DNA of 64,000 nt from Caldithrix abyssi (lineage in GTDB: Bacteria > Calditrichota > Calditrichia > Calditrichales > Calditrichaceae). A program made the position numbers and the translations under genes. The notes beneath the pieces were generated by a model. It was not told where the DNA came from, searched no databases, and saw only the letters and a list, made by a program, of their open reading frames with translations. How positions within the stretch are numbered: the stretch's first letter is position 1; every line of letters starts with the position of its first letter. This document shows, piece after piece, positions 45,289-54,024 of the stretch. The stretch lies in assembly GCA_011369465.1 (NCBI GenBank), contig DRQG01000086.1, positions 35,878 through 99,877 on the forward strand, given 5' to 3'.

Positions 45289-45852
45289 TCATCCTAATTT
45301 ATGAAAGAATTTGCTAATTTGCAGACAATTTCCTTCATTTTCTGTGAAGACAAATCGGACTTCATCCATTAGTTTTACAATCAGCGAAAGCCCCATACCT
45401 CCGGGCCGGGCATTTTTTAACAATTCGCTCTGATCCAGACCCGATATATCGATTTCTTTAAAAGATAATTCTATGGTATTTCTGTCCTTTACATAAGCCA
45501 TCACCTCGCCGTCGATTGTGGAAAGCACTGTGAAAAATTGCCCTACAAATTCCTGAGGATACGGAGGATAATGGTCTTGCAAGGCGATTCCTTTTCCTCG
45601 ATCGGTAAAGTGGATAAAAAGCCGGGGGGTATCAATTTCGAAAATAATTTCAACCGGATTTTCCAGGTCGCTTTCGGTATGCCGAATCACATTGACAAAC
45701 GCTTCGTTAAGAATTGAGCGTAAAATATGAATATCCTTGTCGTGTTTATCCATATTAAAATGAGGCGCCACAATATCCACGAAATTTTCGACAGTAGCGG
45801 TAAAGCGCAGATCCGGCGGTACAGAGAGCACTATTTTGTTCTGTGTGTTCAT
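45289..45852 (-). CDS. Anti-sigma factor serine kinase (RsbW-like HATPase)
   Basis: A 187-residue GHKL ATPase: N-box 'ILNEAFVNVIRHTESD', G1 'IHFTDRGKGI' and G2 'GGMGLSLIVKLMDEV'. Family members bind a sigma factor or another target and phosphorylate an STAS-domain partner on serine. That partner is encoded one base upstream (45854-46189) on the same strand. The PP2C phosphatase at 20.5 kb could reverse the phosphorylation. Confidence 0.9.
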   Translation of the reverse strand: MNTQNKIVLSVPPDLRFTATVENFVDIVAPHFNMDKHDKDIHILRSILNEAFVNVIRHTESDLENPVEIIFEIDTPRLFIHFTDRGKGIALQDHYPPYPQEFVGQFFTVLSTIDGEVMAYVKDRNTIELSFKEIDISGLDQSELLKNARPGGMGLSLIVKLMDEVRFVFTENEGNCLQISKFFHKLG

Positions 45853-45853
45853 A

Positions 45854-46189
45854 TTAAAAGCTGTTTTGTGCTTCTTCTACCGATTCGAAAATATCGAATA
45901 TGCGATACAGACGGGTAAGCTCGAACATAGCTCGTACCGGTGGTTGTAAACCGCTTATTTTCAGGTCTCCATTAACCAGAGTTGTCTTTTTTAACCCGGC
46001 GACTAAAGCGCCAAGAAAAGAACTGTCCACAAACTCCACCGAACTTAAATCGACAATCACATTTTTATTTCCCTCTGAGATATGCTTAATCAAATCTTCT
46101 TTAAACGGGCCGGAAATATCTACGGTAGCCCGCTTTTCTTTAACAACGGCAACCAAAACACCGTTTTGTACATTCAATTCGTAACTCAT
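45854..46189 (-). CDS. STAS-domain anti-anti-sigma factor (RsbV-like)
   Basis: A 111-residue STAS protein: 'KNVIVDLSSVEFVDSSFLGALVAGLKKT' contains the conserved 'DSSxLG' serine that is phosphorylated by RsbW-type kinases, and 'LKISGLQPPVRAMFELTRLYRIFDIFES' is the family's C-terminal part. AAGGGAAAAGATT precedes its ATG. It lies directly upstream of the RsbW-like gene, so the two form the core of a partner-switching module. No sigma factor gene is adjacent. Confidence 0.92.
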   Translation of the reverse strand: MSYELNVQNGVLVAVVKEKRATVDISGPFKEDLIKHISEGNKNVIVDLSSVEFVDSSFLGALVAGLKKTTLVNGDLKISGLQPPVRAMFELTRLYRIFDIFESVEEAQNSF

Positions 46190-46581
46190 AATCTTTTCCC
46201 TTTATATCCTTAATTTATAATTATTGCAGATACCCTTCCAAAAGACCGTTAAAATTATCGGCAAAATCTCTTAAATATTGACTCTAAAATGCTTTACATT
46301 GGCGAGTAATAGCCTTTATTTGTATCGGCTTTGTTTGCCAAATGTTTACCTATAGTTCGATAAATGCTTATTGCTCAGAATAATTGGCTATGTTCATTGA
46401 TTGATATAATCAAAGATAAAAGCAATATTAACAAGATCATAAAGTGTTTTTCCTTTTCCAAATCACCGGTATTAGAGAGCAAACTTCGGTTTTTTCGCAA
46501 ACAATTAACAATGCCCGGGTAAAATTTGCTGACTGTTAAAGCAAAGTACTTTATAGCTTCAAGAAGCGCATAACCCTTCCC

Positions 46582-46625
46582 ATTCCGACGAATCGGAATT
46601 TTCCTTCCCAATCCGATCGGGAAGG
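46582..46625. repeat. Two adjacent hairpins
   Basis: ATTCCGA (46582-46588) pairs with TCGGAAT (46593-46599) around CGAA. CCTTCCC (46603-46609) pairs with GGGAAGG (46619-46625) around a loop containing CCGATCGG. They could be two arms of a palindromic repeat. Neither has a following T tract. Confidence 0.6.
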
Positions 46626-46844
46626 TGCTTAACAAATGAATCAATAAGCGTTTACAAACCAGGTCTTATTTTGTTCCTTTTGTGATACTCCTTGATATAA
46701 CAAGGGATTTTGCTGCCTCTATTGTATTCTTAACCGGGCACTAAAAATATAGAATCGCCATAGAAAAATATACACTTATTTAACGTGGCTTTACCGGATG
46801 AGTACCTAACAGCTTGATTGCACACATAACTTAATAATTGGTAA

Positions 46845-47070
46845 AATTCATAGCTGTCCTAAATATGATCAGCTATGAATTAAATTGCGATATATGCTCA
46901 AATTCCCCCTTAAACAAGGGGGTTAGGGGGTTGTAAAATCGTCTAAAAGATTGTCTCTATGTTTTGTGTAAAACACCCCCTTAGTCCCCACGCCACGGCG
47001 TACAGGCCTTAATAGGGGGAAACTCGTAAATACTGATATTTTGCGTAGCCTTTTCTATATTATTTAGGAC
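46845..47070. repeat. MITE-like palindromic element
   Basis: A perfect 12-base hairpin (AATTCATAGCTG at 46845 and CAGCTATGAATT at 46870-46881) overlaps the left end of a larger inverted repeat: GTCCTAAATA at 46856-46865 and TATTTAGGAC at 47061-47070. Inside, TTCCCCCTTAAAC at 46903 and AAGGGGGTTAGGGGG face ACACCCCCTTAGTCCCC and CCTTAATAGGGGGAA, forming nested imperfect arms. There is no coding capacity. This layout is typical of short non-autonomous or structural repeats. Confidence 0.6.
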
Positions 47071-47333
47071 GGATGTGGGTAAAATTTAAGTTTTATTGCG
47101 ATACCTTTGATTCACAGCAAATATTTTTTTACCTTAGTATTTAAATTGTATTTATTATCCTATAGACTATTTTAGGAAATTTTACATTACGATTTATTCA
47201 AGATATACTTGTTTGTTTTTTACAATTATTTTTTTCTAAGAAATTGTTAAAAAAAGACGAATCTATTCAAGGATTAATTTTTAATATATTAGAGTTATAA
47301 TGAACTCTTTTTGTTGGTAAAACTGGTATAAGA

Positions 47334-49139
47334 ATGAAATTCAAAGTTTTCATCATATCACTGCTCATCCTTTCATCTCTTTTTGGGCAGGATAAAAGAC
47401 GCATCGGTCTTATCCCTTTGGAAAATAAAGGTAATTCCAAGTACGATTGGGTATCTTATGGTCTGGAATATCTTTTGGTAAACAAATTTTCCGTACTGTC
47501 CATCTTTTATATTCCTGAAAACAGCATATTCAAAAAAGCTCTTAAAGAGTCCGGTTACGGCAGCCGGCCCCTGGACGAACGAATGGTTTACCATATCGGT
47601 AAGAATGCCGAGGTGGAAGTAATCATATCGGGTAGTTATCAGGTAAGCGGAAATACATTGAACGTTACGGTACATTTCAGCAATACCTTTAACGGAGCTA
47701 CCATTCTGGAAAACCACTATTCCCAACCTTTGAACGAACTATTCGATATCGCCAACAAAATCGTGTACGATATGATCAATTTGGCCGGTAATGGCATTTC
47801 CGCTTCGGAAAAAAGACTGCTGGACTTCAAGATAACAAGTTCTATAAAGGCTTACGAAAGTTTTGTACGGGGTTACATGGAAAACGGGAAACCCCGTCCC
47901 CGCCCCGAGGTGGTGATTGGGCTTTTCCGTAAAGCCATTCGGGAAGATGCCCGTTTTTGGGAAGCTTATTACAATCTTGGAATTACCTATTTTAATGATC
48001 ACAAATACAATGATGCGCTTAGACAATTCAATAAAGTTATCCAGGCTTTACCCGATTTCGAAAAACCTTATTACGGGCGCGGTCTTATTTATGAAAGGCA
48101 AAAAAAATACGATTTAGCCATAGCCGATTTTAAGAAGGTAACCGAGTTTAACTCCAATGATTATAAATCCTTTTATTATTTGGGGAAAATTAGCGTTCGT
48201 AAGAAGCAGTATAAAGAAGCGGCAAAATATTTAAAAAAGGCCAATACAATCAATCCCGACTATGCACCTGCTTACTACGAAATGGGAAATATATATTACA
48301 ATCAGGGCAAATATCGGCAGGCTATTCCGCATTTCCGCAAAGCAACGGAACTGGATGCAGACAACGCAAATTATCACCGTAAATTGGGAGACAGTTATTA
48401 TCGTTCTCAGGTGTTTTTCAGCGCCTATAACGAGCTGAAAACTACCATCCGCTTGCGACCCAATGACGCCATTGCTCATTTTCTACTGGGAATCACTGTC
48501 TATAAACAGGCTGTTCTGGAAGAATTAATCAATTCTTTCCTGGATTTACTTTCCAACAATTCCAACCGGGAGGCTGTTAAAGAGAAAAAATTTAATAAAA
48601 AAGAGGCCGCATTAGACCCGGTTAAACAACGCAAAGTGTATGAAGAAATGGCCGATGCATTTGCCAAAGCAGCTCAGGCCAGGCCGGGTTTCATGGAAGC
48701 AACTTTTAATCTGGCACTCACCTATCACGAAATGGGCGATCTGGACAGGGCGGAAAAATATTATAAAGCCACACTTCAGATAAAACCCGACCTGGTGCGG
48801 GCCTATTTGAAACTGGGCGAATTATATACCGAGGAAGGGAAAAAAGAAGAAGCCATCGATCAATACAGAAAAATATTTTACATTGAGCCTGCTCTTATTG
48901 TAGATAAACCCACGCTGGGTGCCGAACATCAGTACATTAATATCTACCAGAAATTCCGCAAAGAATTGGAAGAAAAGCTGCAAGCCAACCCCAATAATCC
49001 TAAAAATAATCTGGTACTGGCCAAAATTTATCAGGCTCAGGGGCAATACGGAAAAGCGGCCAATGTTTTACGGAAGGTTTTATCGCACAGCCCTAATAAC
49101 CGCGAGGCCAAAACGATGCTGTCCCGTTTGCAGAATTAA
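47334..49139 (+). CDS. Exported TPR protein with N-terminal TolB/FlgO-like domain
   Basis: A 601-residue protein. After a signal peptide ('FIISLLILSSLFG') comes a domain like those that open many FCB-group TPR proteins: 'RRIGLIPLENKGNSKYDWVSYGLEYLLVNKF' and 'EVEVIISGSYQVSGNTLNVTVHF', related to the TolB_N/CsgG-like fold. About ten TPR units follow (for example 'FWEAYYNLGITYFNDHKYNDALRQFNKVIQ' and 'YAPAYYEMGNIYYNQGKYRQAIPHF'), with a less regular insert around 400-440. It is a likely periplasmic or outer-membrane scaffold. Confidence 0.87.
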   Translation: MKFKVFIISLLILSSLFGQDKRRIGLIPLENKGNSKYDWVSYGLEYLLVNKFSVLSIFYIPENSIFKKALKESGYGSRPLDERMVYHIGKNAEVEVIISGSYQVSGNTLNVTVHFSNTFNGATILENHYSQPLNELFDIANKIVYDMINLAGNGISASEKRLLDFKITSSIKAYESFVRGYMENGKPRPRPEVVIGLFRKAIREDARFWEAYYNLGITYFNDHKYNDALRQFNKVIQALPDFEKPYYGRGLIYERQKKYDLAIADFKKVTEFNSNDYKSFYYLGKISVRKKQYKEAAKYLKKANTINPDYAPAYYEMGNIYYNQGKYRQAIPHFRKATELDADNANYHRKLGDSYYRSQVFFSAYNELKTTIRLRPNDAIAHFLLGITVYKQAVLEELINSFLDLLSNNSNREAVKEKKFNKKEAALDPVKQRKVYEEMADAFAKAAQARPGFMEATFNLALTYHEMGDLDRAEKYYKATLQIKPDLVRAYLKLGELYTEEGKKEEAIDQYRKIFYIEPALIVDKPTLGAEHQYINIYQKFRKELEEKLQANPNNPKNNLVLAKIYQAQGQYGKAANVLRKVLSHSPNNREAKTMLSRLQN

Positions 49140-49163
49140 TTTTTTTCAGACCCGCCAAACAGT

Positions 49164-49391
49164 TTATATTTTTTCTTTTATCAGGGCTGCGATCTCGCCC
49201 GGCTGCGGAAAGCGGCCTGTTTGCGCTTTGGAAAATATTAAATCACCGTCAAACGAAATTTCAAAACGTCCGCCGCTGCTTTTTACCAGTTCCACATCCA
49301 ATTCAAAATGTTGTTTCAGTTCATCCGCCAGACCGGCGGCACGGGGATAGTAGTTTCAAACCACGCAATATTCTATTTCCAATTTATTCAT
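49164..49391 (-). CDS. SelW-like (Rdx family) selenoprotein with in-frame TGA
   Basis: The ATG at 49391 has a strong AGGAG ribosome site and opens a 75-residue frame if the TGA at 49358-49356 is read as selenocysteine. The protein starts 'MNKLEIEYCVVU', giving the CxxU redox motif at residues 9-12. It continues 'NYYPRAAGLADELKQHF' and 'SGGRFEISFDGDLIFSK' and ends 'GRFPQPGEIAALIKEKI'. These match the thioredoxin-like Rdx/SelW fold, including the 'F.GRFP.P.E' C-terminus. A hairpin (49325-49339) with a GGUCU loop lies 16 bases after the TGA, where bacterial SECIS elements lie. The gene is complete on both sides of the TGA, so decay is unlikely. It lies 24 bases from the convergent TPR gene and ten bases upstream of aroC on the same strand. 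Confidence 0.85.
49325..49339 (-). promoter_or_regulatory. Candidate bacterial SECIS hairpin
   Basis: On the mRNA strand, CCGCC pairs perfectly with GGCGG around the loop GGUCU, starting 17 bases after the in-frame UGA of the SelW-like gene. The apical loop of the E. coli fdhF SECIS also contains GGUCU at a similar distance, and SelB contacts a loop guanine and uridine of this kind. The pairing was read by eye; no folding energy was computed. Confidence 0.6.
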
Positions 49392-49401
49392 CAAAGGCTC
49401 C

Positions 49402-50565
49402 TTATTTGTTTTTAATTCTTTCCATATAGGTTTGATAAGCGGCAAGAATATCTTCCATGGTATCGCTGCCAAATTTTTCCAGTACAGCATTGGCAATTAC
49501 AGGAGCCGCCGCAGCTTCCGTGATCACAGAACAGGCCGGTACGGCGGTTACATCGCTGCGTTCCTTATGCGCCAAAAAGGGTTCTTTGCTTTTCATATCC
49601 ACCGAATGAAGAGGCTTCATTAAAGTGGGGATCGGTTTTTTCATCACCTGGATCACAATATCGTCACCGGTGGACATACCCCCTTCTATACCGCCGGCAT
49701 TATTGGTTTTGCGCACATAACGGTCATTTTCGTAGAAAATTTCATCCTGAAACCGGCTGCCGGTTTTTTCCGCTGCGCCAAACCCGGCGCCTATTTCCAC
49801 ACCTTTAACAGCCTGTATGGACATAAGCGCATAAGCCAGTTGGGCGTCCAGTTTACGATCCCAATGCACATAGCTGCCCAGTCCCGGCGGCAGGCCGCGG
49901 ATGATAATCTGCATGATTCCGCCCGCGGTATCGCCCTGCTGTTTGGTACGGCGGATAAATTGTACCATTTCTTCCGAGGCTGTTTTATCGAGGCAGCGTA
50001 CCGGCGAACGGTCGGCCAGGGTGTTTATCTCATCCGTTTTAAGAATGTCGCTTATTACATTGGGATCGGCCTTTACCGGCCCTATTTGTAATACATGTGA
50101 AAAAATGCGGATATGGAAAGCGGCCAGTAATTGTTTGGCAAAAGCGCCCACAGCCACCCGCATGGCGGTTTCCCGGGCGCTGGAACGTTCCAGTACATTG
50201 CGAATATCATCAAAATCATATTTCAATGCGCCGGATAAATCCGCATGGCCCGGGCGCGGCCGGGTAATCGGCTGCTGGCTTTTCCCGGCGCCGGAGGTCA
50301 TTTCTTCCTGCCAGTTTTTCCAGTCCCGGTTATGAAGTATAAAACTGATCGGGCTGCCAAGCGTTTTTTGAAATCGTATCCCGGAGAGCACTTCAATCCT
50401 GTCCTGTTCAATTTTCATCCGGCCGCCCCGGCCAAAACCCTGCTGCCGGCGAAACAGCTCGTGATTAACGACATCCATATCTATTTTCAGATTGGCCGGA
50501 AACCCCTCTATTATTCCGGTTAAGGCCGGTCCGTGCGACTCTCCGGCTGTAAGATAACGTATCAT
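49402..50565 (-). CDS. aroC: Chorismate synthase
   Basis: A 387-residue enzyme that forms chorismate from EPSP with reduced FMN. Signatures: 'TAGESHGPALTGIIEGFPA' at the N-terminus, 'RRQQGFGRGGRMKIEQD', 'RPRPGHADLSGALKYDFDDIRNVLERSSARETAMRVAVGA', and 'NNAGGIEGGMSTGDDIV' with 'TLMKPLHSVDM'. Length fits the longer AroC group. The stop of the DHH phosphoesterase overlaps its start (ATGA), so they are translationally coupled. Its product feeds mqnA at 17.1 kb and aromatic amino acid synthesis. Confidence 0.97.
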   Translation of the reverse strand: MIRYLTAGESHGPALTGIIEGFPANLKIDMDVVNHELFRRQQGFGRGGRMKIEQDRIEVLSGIRFQKTLGSPISFILHNRDWKNWQEEMTSGAGKSQQPITRPRPGHADLSGALKYDFDDIRNVLERSSARETAMRVAVGAFAKQLLAAFHIRIFSHVLQIGPVKADPNVISDILKTDEINTLADRSPVRCLDKTASEEMVQFIRRTKQQGDTAGGIMQIIIRGLPPGLGSYVHWDRKLDAQLAYALMSIQAVKGVEIGAGFGAAEKTGSRFQDEIFYENDRYVRKTNNAGGIEGGMSTGDDIVIQVMKKPIPTLMKPLHSVDMKSKEPFLAHKERSDVTAVPACSVITEAAAAPVIANAVLEKFGSDTMEDILAAYQTYMERIKNK

Positions 50566-51557
50566 CCCTGCCCGCCTATGTTATGACGCTCCAATGTATG
50601 AATGGTATCGCGTACCACCTGTTCAAGCGGTTTCATCATGGTAAAACCGGCTGCATGGTAGTGTCCGCCGCCTCCAAATCGTTCCGCCACCGCACCCACG
50701 TTGACCCCGTTTTTGGAACGCAGACCAACCATAACCAAATCCTTCTCTTTTTCCACAAATACGGCCAGAATGGAAGCCTGGCGGTCTTTGCGAAGGATAT
50801 CGATAATCCCGTCGATCTCTTCCAAACTAATCTTTTTATCCTGAAGAAATTCCTGCGTCACTTCCACCCAGGCCAGTGTTCCACGACTCTGCACCCGATC
50901 CAAAAGGGCGCCCCAGGCTTTAATCTGACGGTAATGCCCGGCTTCAAAAATCCGGCTGTACATCAAGACCGGGTCAACGCCAAGTTGAACCAATTCGGCC
51001 GCCATCATAAAAGTGAATTGATCGGTGTGTTGAAACCGAAATCCGCCGGAATCGGACAAGATGGCCGTATAAAGAGCTTCGGCCATCGAAAAATCGATCT
51101 CTGCGTCGATATGTTTAAAAAAGGCGTAGAGAATTTCCGCTGTGGCCACACGGCTTGTATCCACAATACTCAGATCAAACCCATTTTCTTCTATAGGGTG
51201 GTGGTCGATACAGAATCGTTTAGCCGGCGCCTGCATCACCGGTTCATAAAACGGTTCCAGTCGTTTAAGCGCGCTGATATCCAAAATAAGCACCACATCA
51301 ACCCGATGAATGATTTCGGCGGCTTCTTTGCCATCGTACCGGTTTATGTAGCGTTCGGTATTCAGAAAGTCGTATTTGGGCGGAATTTCTCCGGGAATGA
51401 AAATATGGGCTTCTTTCCCCTTGTTCCGCAAATAATGGAACAGGGCCAGCGTTGAGCCCAGCGCGTCTCCGTCCGTATGTATGTGACTAAGTATGGCAAA
51501 CCGATGATTGTTTTGTAAAACTTCATTTAACGCATCAAATTTTGTTTGCAGCTTCAT
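50562..51557 (-). CDS. DHH-family phosphoesterase (NrnA-like oligoribonuclease / pAp phosphatase)
   Basis: A protein of 331 residues from the ATG at 51557, chosen over the in-frame TTG at 51569 because GGGAGG lies 12 bases before it. Motifs: 'AILSHIHTDGDALGSTLALFHYL' (first metal motif, with DGD), 'VVLILDISALKRLE', 'FCIDHHPIE' (DHH) and C-terminal 'FGGGGHYHAAGFTM' (DHHA1). Such enzymes degrade nano-RNAs and 3'-phosphoadenosine 5'-phosphate, the latter a by-product of sulfotransferases such as the one at 3.7 kb. It overlaps aroC by four bases. Confidence 0.93.
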   Translation of the reverse strand: MKLQTKFDALNEVLQNNHRFAILSHIHTDGDALGSTLALFHYLRNKGKEAHIFIPGEIPPKYDFLNTERYINRYDGKEAAEIIHRVDVVLILDISALKRLEPFYEPVMQAPAKRFCIDHHPIEENGFDLSIVDTSRVATAEILYAFFKHIDAEIDFSMAEALYTAILSDSGGFRFQHTDQFTFMMAAELVQLGVDPVLMYSRIFEAGHYRQIKAWGALLDRVQSRGTLAWVEVTQEFLQDKKISLEEIDGIIDILRKDRQASILAVFVEKEKDLVMVGLRSKNGVNVGAVAERFGGGGHYHAAGFTMMKPLEQVVRDTIHTLERHNIGGQG

Positions 51558-51652
51558 AATGCGTATCAACCTCCCTCATGAGCGAGAAAATCCGATTCAG
51601 AATTAACGATAAATAGTAGTAAACTTGTTTACGGATGAAAAAGTTCTGTACA

Positions 51653-52675
51653 CTACCGTAGTAATTTAATTTTGTTGATGATACCCTGTACCATTTCATC
51701 CGTGGATGCGTTTCCGCCCAAATCGGGTGTCAGATATTTTTTTTCCGAAAGGAACAAAACCAGCGCGGCCTGGATACGATCCGCAGCCTTGTTTTCGCCG
51801 ATGTGGCGCAGCATCATATTGGCCGAAAGAATGGTGGCAATGGGATTGGCGATACCTTTGCCGGCGATATCCGGCGCGCTGCCGTGTACCGATTCGAATA
51901 CGGCCACATTGTCGCCCAGATTGGCGCCCGGAACCACGCCCAGGCCGCCCACCAGTCCGGCAGCCAGATCCGAGATAATATCCCCGTAAAGATTGCCCAA
52001 AACCAGCACATCAAATTGCTCGGGATGCATAACCAACTGCATGGCGCAATTATCCACAATAATTTCTTTATAGGTAATATCCGGGTAGGAAGCCGCCACT
52101 TTTCGCACGCTTTCCAGAAATAAGCCGTCGCTTTTTTTCATTATATTGGCTTTATGGACGGCATGCACCATGCGGCGTTCCGTTTGAGCCGCCCATTTAA
52201 AAGCCGCCTGGGCGATCCGCGTGGAGGCTTTTTCCGTGATAATCTTCAGGCTTTGGGCCACACCCGGGGCCACCTCATATTCCATTCCGCTGTAGAGGTC
52301 TTCCGTATTTTCGCGAAAAATGATCAGATCAATTGGGGTGTGATGGAATGAAACGCCCAGCGCAGATCGAACCGGACGAACGTTGGAATACAGGTCCAGC
52401 GCTTTTCGCAATCCAACATTTACCGACTGGAATCCCCCGCCGATGGGTGTGGTTAGCGGGCCTTTAAGCGCCACTTTGTTTTTACGTATCGATTCCAGTG
52501 TTTCATCTGGCAGAGTGGTGCCATGTTTTTCCACTGCTCCGGCTCCGGCGTCCACAATTTCCCAGTCAATCACCACTCCGGCCGCTGCCAGTACCTTGCG
52601 CGCCGCAGAGGTTACTTCCGGACCGATGCCGTCACCCGGAATCAGAGTTATATGATGTACCTTTTCTTTAGACAT
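51653..52675 (-). CDS. NAD-dependent isocitrate dehydrogenase (beta-decarboxylating dehydrogenase family)
   Basis: A 340-residue enzyme of the isocitrate/isopropylmalate dehydrogenase family: '[19 protein letters not shown]' at the start, substrate arginines in '[19 protein letters not shown]', '[15 protein letters not shown]', '[20 protein letters not shown]' and the nucleotide-binding '[22 protein letters not shown]' (an NAD-type pattern). The 'SxNxxLRKxxDLYxNxRP' pattern with 'ENTEDLYSG' resembles the IDH3-like group more than LeuB. Isocitrate is therefore the likely substrate, though homoisocitrate is not excluded. AGGGAATAATT precedes the ATG. Confidence 0.88.
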   Translation of the reverse strand: MSKEKVHHITLIPGDGIGPEVTSAARKVLAAAGVVIDWEIVDAGAGAVEKHGTTLPDETLESIRKNKVALKGPLTTPIGGGFQSVNVGLRKALDLYSNVRPVRSALGVSFHHTPIDLIIFRENTEDLYSGMEYEVAPGVAQSLKIITEKASTRIAQAAFKWAAQTERRMVHAVHKANIMKKSDGLFLESVRKVAASYPDITYKEIIVDNCAMQLVMHPEQFDVLVLGNLYGDIISDLAAGLVGGLGVVPGANLGDNVAVFESVHGSAPDIAGKGIANPIATILSANMMLRHIGENKAADRIQAALVLFLSEKKYLTPDLGGNASTDEMVQGIINKIKLLR

Positions 52676-52816
52676 AATTATTCCCTATTTACTCTTTTCA
52701 TTTATTACAAATTTCAAATAAATTCACGTTTTCTATAATACGGAATGCCCGCTGTAATCCAGTATTTAAAACCGTTCTTTGAAAGAAGGGGCAAAATTAC
52801 ATAAATAAGCCTTGTA

Positions 52817-52845
52817 TTGCAACCAAGTATGAGATTCTATATATT
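52817..52845 (+). promoter_or_regulatory. Possible sigma-70-type promoter of metF
   Basis: TTGCAA and TATATT are separated by 17 bases and end 29 bases before the metF ATG, in the gap that separates it from the divergent dehydrogenase. The leader is too short for a SAM riboswitch and none is seen. Confidence 0.4.
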
Positions 52846-52874
52846 ACCCCCTGTTTTTACAAGAAAGTATATCC

Positions 52875-53825
52875 ATGAAAGTAACCGAACACCTATCCAA
52901 AGCAAAGAACACACTGATCAGTTTTGAAATTATTCCGCCTAAGCGCGGCGGTGATATTAAAAGCCTGTTAAAGGTTGTGGATGATATAGCTCGGTACAAT
53001 CCGCCTTTTATCGATATCACCAGCCATGCGGCAGAGGTTATTTATGAAGAAACGCCGCAGGGGATTGAGCGCAAAGTAAAACGGAAACGGCCCGGCACAC
53101 TGGGAATTTGCGCTCTTATTCAGAATAAATACGATATCGACGCGGTTCCCCACGTTCTTTGCCAGGGCTTTACCCGCGAAGAAACCGAAGATTTTTTGAT
53201 CGACCTGCAATACCTGCAAATCGAAAACGTTCTGGCCATCCGCGGCGACGAAAGCAACTATAAAAAACCTTTGCTGCACGGACGCAGCGCCAATATTTTT
53301 GCCGCCGATCTGGTAGAGCAGATCGCCAATATGAACCAGGGTAAGTATCTGGAAGACAGTCTGGTGGACGCCCGTCCGTCCGATTTTTGCATCGGCGTGG
53401 GCGCCTATCCCGAAAAACATTTCGAAGCGCCCAACCTGGAAACCGATATTCAAAACCTTAAAAAGAAAATAGATGCCGGCGCGGATTACATCGTAACCCA
53501 GATGTTTTTTGACAACAGTGTGTATTTTCGCTTTGTGGAAAAATGCCGCCAGGCCGGGATCGATGCGCCGATCATACCCGGTCTTAAAATAGTAACCTCC
53601 GCCGGTCAACTTACCAATATACCCCGCAATTTCTTTGTAAATATTCCCGTTGAACTGACCCGTCGCATTTCGTCCGCCAATCCGTCGGACGTCCTGAAAG
53701 AAGGGGTGGAATGGACATTCCGGCAGGTCCGCGAGCTGCTGGATAATAACGTACCGGCCATTCATTTTTACATTATGCAGGATTCCAAACCGATCCGTAT
53801 GCTGATGGAACGGTTGGGCCGGTAA
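52875..53825 (+). CDS. metF: 5,10-methylenetetrahydrofolate reductase
   Basis: A 316-residue FAD enzyme that makes 5-methyl-THF. 'LISFEIIPPKRG' contains the catalytic glutamate region, 'YNPPFIDITSHA' the first barrel strand, and 'ENVLAIRGDES' with 'FCIGVGAYPEKHFEAPNLETDIQNLKKKIDAGADYIVTQMFFDNSVYF' the folate and FAD-binding part. It ends near 'FYIMQDSKPIRMLMERLGR', typical of bacterial MetF. It is a single gene with its own promoter candidate. The frame stays open for 57 more codons after its TAA (see the next feature). Confidence 0.95.
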   Translation: MKVTEHLSKAKNTLISFEIIPPKRGGDIKSLLKVVDDIARYNPPFIDITSHAAEVIYEETPQGIERKVKRKRPGTLGICALIQNKYDIDAVPHVLCQGFTREETEDFLIDLQYLQIENVLAIRGDESNYKKPLLHGRSANIFAADLVEQIANMNQGKYLEDSLVDARPSDFCIGVGAYPEKHFEAPNLETDIQNLKKKIDAGADYIVTQMFFDNSVYFRFVEKCRQAGIDAPIIPGLKIVTSAGQLTNIPRNFFVNIPVELTRRISSANPSDVLKEGVEWTFRQVRELLDNNVPAIHFYIMQDSKPIRMLMERLGR

Positions 53826-53999
53826 CTGTTTTTATTAATCGAACAAATAGTTCGAAAGGAATATCACAAAAAGGTTGAAGAGTTTGCCGGGAAATGCAAA
53901 TGCGGCGGGAAATATAGATTAAGAGCCCGGCCGCGATGTCCCAAATGCCATTCCGTCAAAATGATAGAAATACCGGGCCCAGTAATATTTTACGGTTAA
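53826..53999 (+). other. Open zinc-ribbon-like frame after metF, without normal start
   Basis: Directly after the metF stop, in the same frame, 57 codons run to a TAA at 53997-53999. The later part encodes 'GKCKCGGKYRLRARPRCPKC' followed by 'HSVKMIEIPGPVIFYG', a CxCx(n)CxxC zinc ribbon. Only CTG (53826) is available as a start. It may be a remnant of a small zinc-ribbon gene, an extension reached by stop readthrough, or a C-terminal domain lost by a stop mutation. Confidence 0.4.
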
Positions 54000-54024
54000 A
54001 TATCGCTTAATTTTTTAATCTTCC

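Larger units (their letters stand above)
46190..47333. other. 1.1-kb gene-free region rich in palindromes
   Basis: No convincing coding frame. The region holds two small hairpins at 46582-46625 and a larger palindromic element at 46845-47070 (both listed separately). The last 260 bases are very AT-rich, with a TATAAT-like box at 47296-47301 before the TPR gene but no good -35 partner. The remainder shows nothing. Confidence 0.7.

Noticed and set aside
46375..46644. 89-residue open frame in the gene desert
   Set aside because: There is no ribosome site, and it overlaps hairpin sequence; it looks random.
48919..49350. Plus-strand 143-residue open frame overlapping the end of the TPR gene and the selenoprotein
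   Set aside because: It lies mostly inside two real genes in other frames, and its sequence lacks any recognised pattern; the opposite strand holds the SelW-like gene.
52846..52874. SAM riboswitch before metF
   Set aside because: The distance from the promoter candidate to the ATG is only 29 bases, too short for an aptamer, and no conserved core was seen.
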